DNA from: Bacillota bacterium
GTDB taxonomy: Bacteria; Bacillota; Clostridia; Lachnospirales; Lachnospiraceae
NCBI GenBank assembly: GCA_023411215.1
Contig: JAEYOY010000064.1
Coordinates: 1 to 64,000, forward strand
DNA length: 64,000 nucleotides
Reading direction: 5' to 3'
The notes under the pieces are model-generated. The model did not search any database, was not told where the DNA came from, and saw only the letters and a program-made list of their open reading frames with translations. Of the stretch, positions 28,156 to 36,656 are shown in pieces. Both the position numbers and the translations under genes were made by a program. Each line of letters starts with the position of its first letter. Within the stretch, counting starts at the first letter, position 1.

Positions 28156-28336
28156 GGTGTATTCCTCCCCTCACCCGGTAACAGCAGATATTTCGTAAAT
28201 AAAAATTGGGGTCTGGCAGCAAAGCCCCTTCGTAATCGATATAAAAGCCGTAGGCTTCTCGCTCACGGCCATAAAACTCAGGCAGTGAGGGAATACTGGA
28301 AAGCTCATCTATATTGTCATCACAAACAGTAATATG
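28152..28336 (-). pseudogene. Remnant of a second LytTR response regulator
   Basis: The first 23 residues (MHITVCDDNIDELSSI...) match the intact regulator at 26753. The frame then jumps directly to EAYGFYIDYEGALLPDPNFY, which matches the LytTR domain about 150 residues later. A second deletion and frame change leads to KYLLLPGEGRN, matching the regulator's C-terminal tail, with the stop in the same GTGA overlap with the kinase. So the receiver and most of the DNA-binding domain are gone. The Shine-Dalgarno (AAGGAG) and start are intact, so a short junk peptide may still be translated and keep the kinase coupled. Confidence 0.85.
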
Positions 28337-28420
28337 CATGCTTGTCTCCTTCATATGTGTATAACGAACCAAGTATAACATGATGAAAGCATCAATAAGT
28401 GCTTTTGAATTTTTTCCACA

Positions 28421-28604
28421 TTATATCATGAATAAAGATCGCATTCATGATCATCAGCTCCGATCGCATCTATACAATCAAGCTTGTAAGATGCTCACTA
28501 CGCTTTATTATATCATGAATAAAGATCGTATTCATGATCATCAGCTCCGATCGCATCTCTACAATCAAGCTTGTAAGATGCTCACTACGCTTTTATTATA
28601 TCAT
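28421..28604. repeat. Tandem pair of 87/88-bp palindromic repeat units
   Basis: Two units of about 87 bases, each starting TTATATCATGAATAAAGATCG, differ at few positions; a third TTATATCAT closes the array. Each unit holds CATGAAT/ATTCATG and GCATCT...AGATGC stem-loops. A third, more diverged unit lies at 52853. The open frame across them is a product of the repeat, not a gene. The gap continues to the LytTR site. Confidence 0.85.
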
Positions 28605-28632
28605 ATAACAAAAATTGGTTCAAGAAATGGAA

Positions 28633-28706
28633 TACGTTTCGTGCGGTAGGGAATACGTTTCGTGCTGTAAACGGTTATTTGGAAAAAAACATGCTATTCT
28701 TATTAT
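28633..28706 (+). promoter_or_regulatory. LytTR-type operator and promoter of the second small membrane protein
   Basis: TACGTTTCGTGC at 28633 and again at 28654 are identical over 12 bases and 21 bases apart. AAACGGTTATTT follows, and TATTAT starts 47 bases after the second repeat start, as at 20959. Confidence 0.72.
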
Positions 28707-28741
28707 AACTTAACGATTCTACTAGGAAAGGGTGACACTTT

Positions 28742-29074
28742 ATGATAGCAGACGCGCTAGGCTGGTTTATTGCAGGAATCTGTGTGATCGCTTTTGTAAC
28801 ACTATGGTTTACGGTGTGTTTTAAAGAACTATCCGCAAAGCGGAAGAGCCTTGACAGCATCCGCGAGCAGGTACAAATGCACCGAAGATTCAATGTGCAG
28901 GAACATGGTAGCGAAAATGACGCAGCACAAAATATCTTAGAGAATAAATATATGGTTTATCGTAAAGTGGAAAAGGACTATAATGCCCTGTTAAAAAGAC
29001 CGGTGAATCATATCCCTGGCTATATTATGGGATTTCGCCCTGCCCAAAAGGGAGATATCGATAAGAGCGGGTAA
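28742..29074 (+). CDS. Small single-pass membrane protein (paralogue of 21070)
   Basis: A 110-residue protein with an N-terminal transmembrane helix (LGWFIAGICVIAFVTLWFTV), a charged helical region (KELSAKRKSLDSIREQVQMH) and the conserved ending YIMGFRPAQ. The start ATG follows AAAGGGTGAC. It is a clear duplicate of the gene at 21070 together with its LytTR-type promoter, but there is no WG-repeat gene behind it; a terminator follows. The conserved YNALL(K/R)RP and PxYIMGFRP segments are the parts most likely to matter. Function unknown. Confidence 0.75.
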   Translation: MIADALGWFIAGICVIAFVTLWFTVCFKELSAKRKSLDSIREQVQMHRRFNVQEHGSENDAAQNILENKYMVYRKVEKDYNALLKRPVNHIPGYIMGFRPAQKGDIDKSG

Positions 29075-29097
29075 GTAATGATAGATCATGCATTTGT

Positions 29098-29137
29098 AAT
29101 ACAGAGCGTCCATCGAAAGATAGGCGTTCTGTATTTT
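29098..29137 (+). terminator. Terminator of the second small membrane protein gene
   Basis: AATACAGAGCG pairs with CGTTCTGTATT, followed by TTG. Confidence 0.75.
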
Positions 29138-29244
29138 GTCATTGTACATCTGATTTTCCTTGGGAATGCGGAAGAAGATTGATTAATAAACTGGTAATTG
29201 ATATAATGCTAAGCAAGACATAGAACACTAAGGAGAGGTAGAAA

Positions 29245-30372
29245 ATGAATTTTGAAAAGATAACAGCTTATTTAAATTCACTGGAGGCAGAAGGCATCCC
29301 TTCTGTTGATTGTATGATTTACAAAAATCATGAACCGGTTTATCGCCATTACAACGGTTATGCAGACAGTGCGAAAACGAAAAAAATACAGGGAAAAGAA
29401 TTATACTTGATGTTTTCTGCTACAAAGCTTATCACGATGACTGCTGCTTTGCAGCTTGTTGAAAAGGGAAGATTAGATCTTGACCAACCTGTATCCTTAT
29501 ATTTGCCAGCCTATGCTGAATTAAAAGTTATGGATGAGGATAAGGTTAAGCCAGCTCAGAAAGAATTACTGGTGAGACATTTGCTTTCTATGCAATCAGG
29601 CTTGGATTATGATTTGACGCGTTCGGGAATAGTACGTATTATAAATGAAAATGGGCAGAAGGCAACAACACAGGAATTGGTTAATGCCTTTATAGAATCG
29701 CCTCTTAAATTTGAGCCAGGAGAGCATTATGAATACAGCTTAAGTCACGATGTAGTTGGAGCCATCATTGAAGTGGTATCTGGAATGAGTCTGAAAGAGT
29801 ATTTTTCACAGAATATATTTGGACCTTTGGAGATGAATGACACATTCTTTGCCAAACCGATTAACAAGAATGAACGTCTGGTTGCACAATATATGTATGA
29901 TAATGACAATCACGTATCGACAGAAATGGAGCTGTCCTGTTGCTATCAGCTAACTGAGAGCTATGAGAGTGGTGGAGCAGGGTTGATTAGCTGCGTGGAG
30001 GACTATGGTAAGTTTGCTGATGCGCTGGCTTGTGGCGGAGTGAGTGGAAAAGGAATACGGATTCTGGAGGAAGAGACCATCAATCTCATGAGAACCAATC
30101 TATTAGGTCCTGTGCAGCGTGAGGAGTTTAATAAAAAGGCGGGAAGAGTGGGATATGGTTATGGCTGCGGTGTTCAGGTACTTTTGAATCCGGAAGAGTG
30201 TAACACTAAAGCCCCCAGCGGTGTGTTTGGTTGGGATGGCGCAGCAGGAGCATGTGTTATAATAGATCCCATCAACCATACTGCATTGGTATATGCACAG
30301 CATGTAAGAGGTTGTGGTTACGCCTATTCTACGATTCATCCTATGTTGAGAGATCTATTATATATGGAATAA
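29245..30372 (+). CDS. Serine beta-lactamase-like hydrolase (class C/EstB family)
   Basis: A 375-residue protein of the beta-lactamase superfamily (PF00144); the ATG follows AAGGAGAGG. The SxxK nucleophile motif is FSATKLITM near residue 56. The YxN-equivalent is YEYSLSHDVVG near residue 165, and a C-terminal HTALVYAQHVRG strand lies where KTG would be. There is no signal peptide, so it probably acts inside the cell as an esterase or D-aminopeptidase-like enzyme rather than as an antibiotic-degrading lactamase. It is monocistronic. Substrate unknown. Confidence 0.85.
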   Translation: MNFEKITAYLNSLEAEGIPSVDCMIYKNHEPVYRHYNGYADSAKTKKIQGKELYLMFSATKLITMTAALQLVEKGRLDLDQPVSLYLPAYAELKVMDEDKVKPAQKELLVRHLLSMQSGLDYDLTRSGIVRIINENGQKATTQELVNAFIESPLKFEPGEHYEYSLSHDVVGAIIEVVSGMSLKEYFSQNIFGPLEMNDTFFAKPINKNERLVAQYMYDNDNHVSTEMELSCCYQLTESYESGGAGLISCVEDYGKFADALACGGVSGKGIRILEEETINLMRTNLLGPVQREEFNKKAGRVGYGYGCGVQVLLNPEECNTKAPSGVFGWDGAAGACVIIDPINHTALVYAQHVRGCGYAYSTIHPMLRDLLYME

Positions 30373-30540
30373 GTTGGAATTAACAAGGGTATGTTATAAG
30401 AGATACATCACAATGGGTACTTCATGTAATAAGAAACTATCAATAAAATGATAGCTTATAGCTCGTATCTAGATAATACGATATTATTTCATCGTCTTTA
30501 TTTTGCTTTGTTAGACAAATATATTGGTATATGATTATAC

Positions 30541-30576
30541 AGGAAGGAGGGTCTTTGATTCTCCTTCTTATTTTTG
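30541..30576 (+). terminator. Terminator-like hairpin in the 448-bp gap after the hydrolase
   Basis: GAAGGAG and CTCCTTC flank a 12-base loop, followed by TTATTTTTG. It lies 170 bases past the stop; the rest of the gap to 30820 shows only AT-rich DNA. Confidence 0.55.
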
Positions 30577-30820
30577 TACGTAAAAGACCACCCGTATATA
30601 AGATAGGCAATAGACCTTTATTAAATAATCTCCAATATCTAAGGGGTTGCAGTAGTTTGTATTGTGCTTCAGATAAGTAGGGAATGGAGATACTTTAATA
30701 CTTAATTTGCATAAACAGATAGAGTATATGTCAATTTAATGATAGAATTAGATATCAATATCATTGGAAAAGGGATCAGACTAACAAATATATATTCTTT
30801 ATCGATAGGATGGTGGTGCA

Positions 30821-31522
30821 ATGAAAGAAAAAGTCCTTGTGATTGAAGATGAGCCAAGGATTGCAGATGCAATTACATATGCTTTAAAAAGAGAAGGATA
30901 TACAGTAGAAGTCGTTTATCATGGAGGGGAAGCAATCAAGAAGCTGCAGGAATTCGAACCGGATGCTATTGTTCTGGATGTCATGCTTCCGGGTATGGAT
31001 GGATATGAGATTCTTAAGAGGCTCCAGGATAAAGGCCGCATCGGTATTATAATGTTGACCGCGAAGGAAGATATCGTCAACAAAATTCTAGGGCTGGAGC
31101 TGGGTGCAGATGATTATATGACGAAGCCTTTTGATATGAGAGAGCTCCTTGCGAGAGTGAAATCCTTGCTTAGAAGAATGCAAAAGGTAGAGGTAAAGAA
31201 GGAAAATGCCGAGATTAATCTAGGTGGGATTGAGCTTCGTGTCAGTCATCATACGGCATATGCCGGCGGTGTAATGCTTGACCTGACACCTAAGGAATAC
31301 GATCTGTTGAAGTTGCTGTTATCCTTTCCGGACAGGGCATTTACTAGAGAACAACTGCTCGATCTGGTATGGGGCATGGATTATTATGGCGGAACCCGAA
31401 CCGTGGATATTCACATTCAGAGAATAAGAAAGAAACTGGGTGAGGAACATAGTGAAATAATTCAGACGGTCCATGGGATTGGTTATAAAGCATTAGGAGG
31501 TCTAAGTGAGAGTCAGCATTAA
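30821..31522 (+). CDS. OmpR/PhoB-family response regulator
   Basis: A 233-residue regulator. The receiver has IEDEPRI, phospho-acceptor in IVLDVMLPGMDG, T in IMLTAKED and K in MTKPFDMRELLAR. The C-terminal winged helix carries LTPKEYDLLKLLL and RTVDIHIQRIRKKLGE. It overlaps the following kinase gene by 17 bases. Inferred target is the lipoprotein gene at 33133, by position only. Confidence 0.95.
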   Translation: MKEKVLVIEDEPRIADAITYALKREGYTVEVVYHGGEAIKKLQEFEPDAIVLDVMLPGMDGYEILKRLQDKGRIGIIMLTAKEDIVNKILGLELGADDYMTKPFDMRELLARVKSLLRRMQKVEVKKENAEINLGGIELRVSHHTAYAGGVMLDLTPKEYDLLKLLLSFPDRAFTREQLLDLVWGMDYYGGTRTVDIHIQRIRKKLGEEHSEIIQTVHGIGYKALGGLSESQH

Positions 31523-32957
31523 GTTAAAATTCAGTATATTTCTTGCTGCACTGCTGCTTCTTACGGTGTTCATCTTAAGTCTTTTGGTATTAAGGGGGAT
31601 TAGAAGTAATCAGGTGGAGCAGTATGAGAGATACCTAGCGAGGCAGACAGAGACTGCGAATGTATATTTTATGCAGACAATTTTGGCCGAATCAAACAAG
31701 GTTCCACAGATTTTTCTTAATACGAAGGGAGTTGAATTTGCCCGGCAGCTGGAATTATTAACTGGGCAGTCGATAGTCTTATATGGCAAAGACGGTGAAG
31801 TGGTCAGCAAGAAACCGACTTCAGAAGGTTCGGATAGTATTAGCCAAATTCTTGAATATCCCATAGAAGGTAAAACAGCCTATCTGGTGGAAGGAGATGA
31901 GCTTTATTACCTGACTCCCCTAAGGGTAGAGAATGAGCAGGTCGGAGTAATCCAGTTCTATTATTCCTTGACGGAGGATAATGAATTTTATAACCGTATC
32001 AGACAGATGTTAATATCGATAGGTACTGTGATATTCTTTCTGAGTTTTATTTTGGCATATTTCTATTTTGACTCCTTTGCCAATGGAATTATCAAACTGG
32101 AGCATATGGTCGATCGGGTACGAGAAGGTGTTTATGATATTCCAGTCCTCAGGCGAAGGGATGAAATCGGCCGACTGAGCGTAGGCATCCAGGCCATGAG
32201 CAGCCAAATCATGACTACGATAAAAGAAATGGTAGGGGAACAGGAAAAGTTGACCCTGGCGGTGAATAAATTATCCCTTCTGGATCAGCAGCAAAAACAA
32301 TTCATTGGGAATGTAACCCATGAATTTAAAACACCGTTGACCTCTATTAAGGCATATTTAGATTTACTGGAAATGTATCCGGACGATGATCAGCTCATGG
32401 AAACGGCAAAAATCATAATCAGAAGTGAGACAGAACGGTTGTATGACATGGTGGATAAGGTTCTGCAGTTATCAACCCTGGAGAAATATGATTTTGAATA
32501 TCATCCGGAAAAAATAGACACCAAACAAATTATACAATCTGTACTACAGAGCCTAAGCGGTAAGATGAATAAGTTCGGCCTTGAGCTGGAAACTGAGTTA
32601 ACGCAGGCATTTATTAATGCCGATAAAGACAGTGTAGTCATCATTCTGGTAAACCTTTTGGATAACGCGATCAAATATAATAAAGTTAATGGTAGAGTGT
32701 TAGTGAAGAACTACATCCAAGAATGTCATGTGTTTATTGAGATTACAGATACAGGTATTGGCATCCCAAAGGAGGCAACCGACCGAATATTTGAGCCCTT
32801 TTATACGGTAGATAAGAACCGCTCCAGAGAAAGCGGTGGTACAGGCCTTGGTTTGTCCCTTGTTAAAAAGTATACGGAAAAGCAGAATGGAGCAGTTACT
32901 CTTGTTCAATCGGATGGAAACGGAACCACATTCCGTTTGTCTTTTCCGGAGAATTAA
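31506..32957 (+). CDS. HAMP-containing sensor histidine kinase
   Basis: A 483-residue membrane kinase. GTG at 31506 follows AGGAGG at 5-base spacing and overlaps the regulator gene. Two transmembrane helices (about 8-30 and 168-190) enclose an extracellular sensor of about 135 residues. A HAMP domain follows, then HisKA with FIGNVTHEFKTPLTSIKAYL and HATPase_c with LLDNAIKYN, DTGIGIP and GGTGLGLSLVK. It works with the preceding OmpR-type regulator. The signal is unknown. Confidence 0.95.
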   Translation: MRVSIKLKFSIFLAALLLLTVFILSLLVLRGIRSNQVEQYERYLARQTETANVYFMQTILAESNKVPQIFLNTKGVEFARQLELLTGQSIVLYGKDGEVVSKKPTSEGSDSISQILEYPIEGKTAYLVEGDELYYLTPLRVENEQVGVIQFYYSLTEDNEFYNRIRQMLISIGTVIFFLSFILAYFYFDSFANGIIKLEHMVDRVREGVYDIPVLRRRDEIGRLSVGIQAMSSQIMTTIKEMVGEQEKLTLAVNKLSLLDQQQKQFIGNVTHEFKTPLTSIKAYLDLLEMYPDDDQLMETAKIIIRSETERLYDMVDKVLQLSTLEKYDFEYHPEKIDTKQIIQSVLQSLSGKMNKFGLELETELTQAFINADKDSVVIILVNLLDNAIKYNKVNGRVLVKNYIQECHVFIEITDTGIGIPKEATDRIFEPFYTVDKNRSRESGGTGLGLSLVKKYTEKQNGAVTLVQSDGNGTTFRLSFPEN

Positions 32958-33132
32958 TCCGATCAATTGTAATATTTACAATTTGGAAACATTTCTTTAC
33001 ACCCACGAAACATCTGTTTATATTCCTGAGATATTTTATTGATAAGATAAATATATCAAGGAGGTACTTGATGTGAAGAGAGATAGTGTTCACACTTAAA
33101 TAAACAGATATTAAGAAAGGTGAGGATTTAAT

Positions 33133-34221
33133 ATGAAAAAAACATCAATAGCAATACTTACAATACTAATTATTTGCACTATGACTGCGTGTCAAAAAGC
33201 AGAAGATAAGGTGACTATAAAGGAAGACGGTAAAACCATAACCATCATTGATGATACCAAACAGGAGGAAAGTAAGACGAATATATCAGTCGAGAAGATT
33301 GATCAATATGAGAAGGTAAATATTACGGATTGGTTGGATGAAGATACGGTGGTTGTCTCAAAGGAAAATGAGTTAATGGATAAGATGAGTCTGGCTGAGC
33401 TGTCAGAACATTATCCCAGGAGTTTATATCGGTTTTACCTTATCACGAAGGAATATGAGTTAGTTAAAGAACAAAGAAATGTATTCCTGGAGGGTGCTGT
33501 CCTTTCCAAGGATAAGAATCATCTTCTGTATTATGATTATTCCTTAGGAGATCCTGTATTTCACGTAATGAACATGGAGACTATGAATGAATTTATGATA
33601 ATTGGTGAACCGATTGGAGGAGCCATCAGTGCGAAGTGGGCTGATAATGAAACTGTGATTGGAGCGGCTTATAGCGGCGGGGCATATTTGGCTGGCAGCA
33701 CAGGTGAAATCACTTTGGTGGATGGCTTAAAGGAGGAGGCATTATATCTTATTGAGAAAATTAATGATAACATTTATTACAATACACAATATGATAGTAC
33801 CTTAATGATGTTCAACATAGCTACGAAGGAAAAGGTTAGCCTTAACTTAGAGCAGGTATACAATGTTCAGCCTTCCCCCGACAGAAAACAAATGCTGGTA
33901 TTGCAAGTGAATGGAAATAAGAGTACCATGCTTGTTTATGATTTGGAAAGCGGTGAAAAAATCACTATTGCAGAAGGTACCGAGTTGAACGGAGTATCTT
34001 GGTCACCGGATCAACGTTTGATTGCTTATAACCTAAAGGAAGATGTGAACAATTCGACGGCGAGCAATCTGTATGTATATGACATGTTAACCGGAGAGTC
34101 TACCAAGATTGTGGTTGATATCGAGAATGCCAGTACCAGCTGGAGTCCCTCCGGAGATAAGCTGGCCTATTCAGAATACGATGGGACACAGCACAATAGC
34201 AGTGTAATCTATCTAAAATAA
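33133..34221 (+). CDS. Lipoprotein with TolB/WD40-like beta-propeller repeats
   Basis: A 362-residue exported lipoprotein; lipobox MTAC ends the signal peptide near residue 20, and the ATG follows GAAAGGTGAGG. The body has repeated short strands with WSPDQRLIAYN, WSPSGDKLAYSEYDG and SPDRKQMLVL, typical of TolB-type propellers (PD40 repeats). It lies 175 bases behind a two-component pair and may be its sensory partner or target. A terminator follows. No enzymatic motif is seen. Confidence 0.8.
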   Translation: MKKTSIAILTILIICTMTACQKAEDKVTIKEDGKTITIIDDTKQEESKTNISVEKIDQYEKVNITDWLDEDTVVVSKENELMDKMSLAELSEHYPRSLYRFYLITKEYELVKEQRNVFLEGAVLSKDKNHLLYYDYSLGDPVFHVMNMETMNEFMIIGEPIGGAISAKWADNETVIGAAYSGGAYLAGSTGEITLVDGLKEEALYLIEKINDNIYYNTQYDSTLMMFNIATKEKVSLNLEQVYNVQPSPDRKQMLVLQVNGNKSTMLVYDLESGEKITIAEGTELNGVSWSPDQRLIAYNLKEDVNNSTASNLYVYDMLTGESTKIVVDIENASTSWSPSGDKLAYSEYDGTQHNSSVIYLK

Positions 34222-34296
34222 TATTATGTAGCATTACTTAGCCATACTACAAGGTACAATTTTAAGAACTCATTGATTATCGGAGAAATAACAGCT

Positions 34297-34322
34297 CAGG
34301 CTCTGCAGTTATGCAGAGCCTG
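34297..34322. terminator. Hairpin after the lipoprotein gene
   Basis: CAGGCTCTGCA and TGCAGAGCCTG form a perfect 11-bp stem with a 4-base loop. There is no long T-run. It also lies downstream of the convergent tRNA genes. Confidence 0.65.
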
Positions 34323-34393
34323 AATTACTTTAAATTTGATTCTTAGTTAAATAAATACCTTGATACGTTCTTCTAATGGCTGATACTAGATGA

Positions 34394-34466
34394 TGGAGAT
34401 AATGGGACTCGAACCCACGGCCTCCTGCATGCCATGCAGGCGCTCTCCCAACTGAGCTATATCCCC
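34394..34466 (-). tRNA. tRNA-Ala (anticodon GGC)
   Basis: A 73-base cloverleaf. The 7-bp acceptor stem has the G3:U70 pair that identifies tRNA-Ala. The anticodon stem CCTGC/GCAGG encloses ATGGCAT, giving anticodon GGC, and the T-loop is TTCGAGT. Discriminator is A; the 3' CCA is not encoded. Confidence 0.95.
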
Positions 34467-34492
34467 AAAGATTGGTATTGTTGCATCACGAA

Positions 34493-34565
34493 TGGAGACA
34501 GCTGGACTTGAACCAGTGACCCCTTGCTTGTCGAGCAAGTGCTCTCCCAACTGAGCTATGCCTCC
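34493..34565 (-). tRNA. tRNA-Val (anticodon GAC) with unusual C33
   Basis: A 73-base cloverleaf 26 bases upstream of tRNA-Ala. The acceptor stem GGAGGCA/TGTCTCC and D stem GCTC/GAGC are intact. The anticodon stem CTTGC/GCAAG encloses TCGACAA. That reads anticodon GAC with C instead of the nearly universal U at position 33. The T stem has an A49/C65 mismatch. CCA is not encoded. It may be functional or beginning to decay. Confidence 0.85.
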
Positions 34566-34627
34566 ATGATTAGGAATTATATCATGAAATGTGATTTTAG
34601 ACAAGAGATTGAACTCATATTATTATG

Positions 34628-34673
34628 CAAAGTGGCTGTCGCAAAACATAATTTGATTTTGCGACAGCCACTT
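34628..34673. terminator. Bidirectional terminator, 18-bp stem
   Basis: AAAGTGGCTGTCGCAAAA pairs perfectly with its complement around a 10-base loop, directly downstream of the minus-strand PrcB-domain gene. Confidence 0.85.
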
Positions 34674-34728
34674 TACATTTTCTATGATGGAAGGAAGTTA
34701 TCCGAAATAGGGGAATTTCGTATTGGTC

Positions 34729-36216
34729 TTATTTATAGATATATTTCGCTATTCCAGGAGCGAGCAGATGATAGGATTTTGCAACGCCATCCTTTTCAAG
34801 ACTGACTATCACATTCTTATCGGAACCATAGCTGGAGAAGGTCATCAGATAGCCATCCGTTGTGGTCACTTTTAGGATCTTACCTGCAATCATCTTGATA
34901 TACGGATTCGAATCGATCGTTGCACTATGGAAGGATTGCATAATCTCATCCTTTTCGCTACCGATTATGTCTCTTAATTTTACTTGATTTAGGTCATATA
35001 ATTCCATGGTTTTTACGGTACTTATATCAAGAGTAACCCAGGTGATTTTAGTATCATTTACATCGCCGATAATTGTTTTTATCGTATCTGATTTGATTCT
35101 AATCAGCATATTTGGATAAGTAAGCATCATGATAACCCTGACATTATCTCCGGGAGGAGCTACCTTGGCACTAATAATAACAGTATCAGCCGCACTGTAA
35201 AATATATTGTCGATGCTGACAGTATAGCCTCCGGTCGGTCTTTCACCTGCAGCAATGAGTGCATAGATGTATTCTTGGTCTCTGATATAGCTAATACCTT
35301 GCTTCTGATTGTTTTCTGTGTACCAATTCGCTAACTTGCTGTTATTAATAATATTATCATAAGTGATCTCTTCATAGTTAACAACAGTCGGCAAGGGAGC
35401 AGTAGTATTCTCCTGAACCTCACCATTTATTTGGCGAAGCTTCTTCTGACCCTCGATTTTGATTAAGATATGAGGATAGGTCTCAACCTGTGTTACCATC
35501 ATATCAGGACTAGGCGCCTTCACATAAGCTGATACAAAAGCCTTCGTGGAGGATTTATACGATACTTTGCTAATTCCGACAGTGTATCCACCAGTGGGCT
35601 TCTTTCCTGCACTTCCAATCACATACATGGTTCCATTATATCTCATGGAATGTATTCCAGCTTTTGAATAATTCTTATTATACCAGGAATAGACCGATTT
35701 CATTTTTGTAATATCATCTTTCCCGATTTCGGTATATTTAATATCTTTATTATTGTCAACTTCTCCTGTAATGGATAACACTTTTTTCTTACTGTCCCAG
35801 GAAACCGTCATTCCGATGCTTTCAAATACCGTTTTACCAGGTACCATTACATGGCCACGGCTGGATTTGATTGGCGTATTTAGCTTAACTGTCTGAGGTA
35901 TGCCCGAGAAATCAGCATCTCTATGAATATAGAACTCACTCTTTCCTGTTATAAACTCAACATGAATCATATTATAATGGAGCCATGTTGCTTTAGTCTT
36001 TTTATCCCATTCAACTTCTGCCCCGGTGGCTTTGGCAGTCTCCACCAGTGGTATCATAACCTCATCCTTTGACAGATAAGGGGATACATCGTATTTAACC
36101 GTGTTTTTGTTTACAGTTACTTTTATTTTCGGTGTTTTAATGTGTGCGAAAGCAGTCACATTACTCAGTAAAGTCATTATCACAACAAGAATGACAATTG
36201 TATATATCTTTTTCAT
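34729..36216 (-). CDS. Secreted protein with copper amine oxidase N-terminal-like and two PrcB domains
   Basis: A 495-residue exported protein; the ATG follows TAAGGAGGAATAGC. Residues 1-24 are a signal peptide. Residues about 30-150 form a copper amine oxidase N-terminal-like domain (VMIPLVETAKATGAEVEWD, VMVPGKTVFESIGMTVSWD), usually a wall- or surface-associated module without metal. Two PrcB-type domains follow (about 190-265 and 305-385), each with the signature PTGGYTV and a matching TYP(H/N)(I/M)LI strand. PrcB domains were first described in a protease-complex subunit of spirochaetes. No catalytic residues are apparent. It has its own promoter region and a strong terminator. Confidence 0.8.
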   Translation of the reverse strand: MKKIYTIVILVVIMTLLSNVTAFAHIKTPKIKVTVNKNTVKYDVSPYLSKDEVMIPLVETAKATGAEVEWDKKTKATWLHYNMIHVEFITGKSEFYIHRDADFSGIPQTVKLNTPIKSSRGHVMVPGKTVFESIGMTVSWDSKKKVLSITGEVDNNKDIKYTEIGKDDITKMKSVYSWYNKNYSKAGIHSMRYNGTMYVIGSAGKKPTGGYTVGISKVSYKSSTKAFVSAYVKAPSPDMMVTQVETYPHILIKIEGQKKLRQINGEVQENTTAPLPTVVNYEEITYDNIINNSKLANWYTENNQKQGISYIRDQEYIYALIAAGERPTGGYTVSIDNIFYSAADTVIISAKVAPPGDNVRVIMMLTYPNMLIRIKSDTIKTIIGDVNDTKITWVTLDISTVKTMELYDLNQVKLRDIIGSEKDEIMQSFHSATIDSNPYIKMIAGKILKVTTTDGYLMTFSSYGSDKNVIVSLEKDGVAKSYHLLAPGIAKYIYK

Positions 36217-36431
36217 GCTATTCCTCCTTAAAAATTATGTTATCTTGGTGTTTCATTTATTAGACGGTATTTAACTTCAGATGTATCCCAATTCCATAAA
36301 TTGAATTTTATGGGACTGTAGTATAAACGTTCCTAGAGGTATGCAAGAGGTAAATGATAGCTCATAATTCGAATCGCGATACCTGAAAGTGGACATATTG
36401 AGAGGAGGATTTTTCGGACTGTGATTTTCGC

Positions 36432-36560
36432 ATGCTTACATCCCTGGATGATTCAAGAGCTGTAGATCTTCACATATTTAAGAAGTCATCGAATGCGAGT
36501 ATAAAGAAGCTTGAAGATATTGTGGATTTAGTTGGAAGTGGCATAGTGTATAAGCTGTAA
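36432..36560 (+). pseudogene. Probable C-terminal remnant of an OmpR-type response regulator
   Basis: A 42-codon frame in the 588-bp gap. Its product contains SRAVDLHIFKKSS and later LVGSGIVYKL, recalling the RTVDVHI...VRGVGYKL end of OmpR-type winged helices. Upstream frames are closed. No intact gene is present. The gap is otherwise filled by the repeats described next. Confidence 0.35.
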
Positions 36561-36586
36561 ACAAGATGAATTGTAAATTATTTCAC

Positions 36587-36656
36587 TTGTCATGAATGCA
36601 AAAAAGTAAGGAAGAGGGAATTGTTCCGCCTTCCTTACTTTTTATATTCATGACAA
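36587..36656. terminator. Nested stem-loop downstream of the LysM/SleB gene
   Basis: An inner stem GTAAGGAAG/CTTCCTTAC followed by TTTTTAT is nested in an outer stem TTGTCATGAAT/ATTCATGACAA. Probably acts as a terminator within a repeat element. Confidence 0.55.

Noticed and set aside
28380..28649. 89-codon open frame on the plus strand
   Set aside because: It runs through the tandem palindromic repeat, and its repeated peptide simply mirrors the DNA repeat.
34386..34604. 72-codon frame on the minus strand
   Set aside because: It is the well-known IAQLGE-type shadow of the two tRNA genes.
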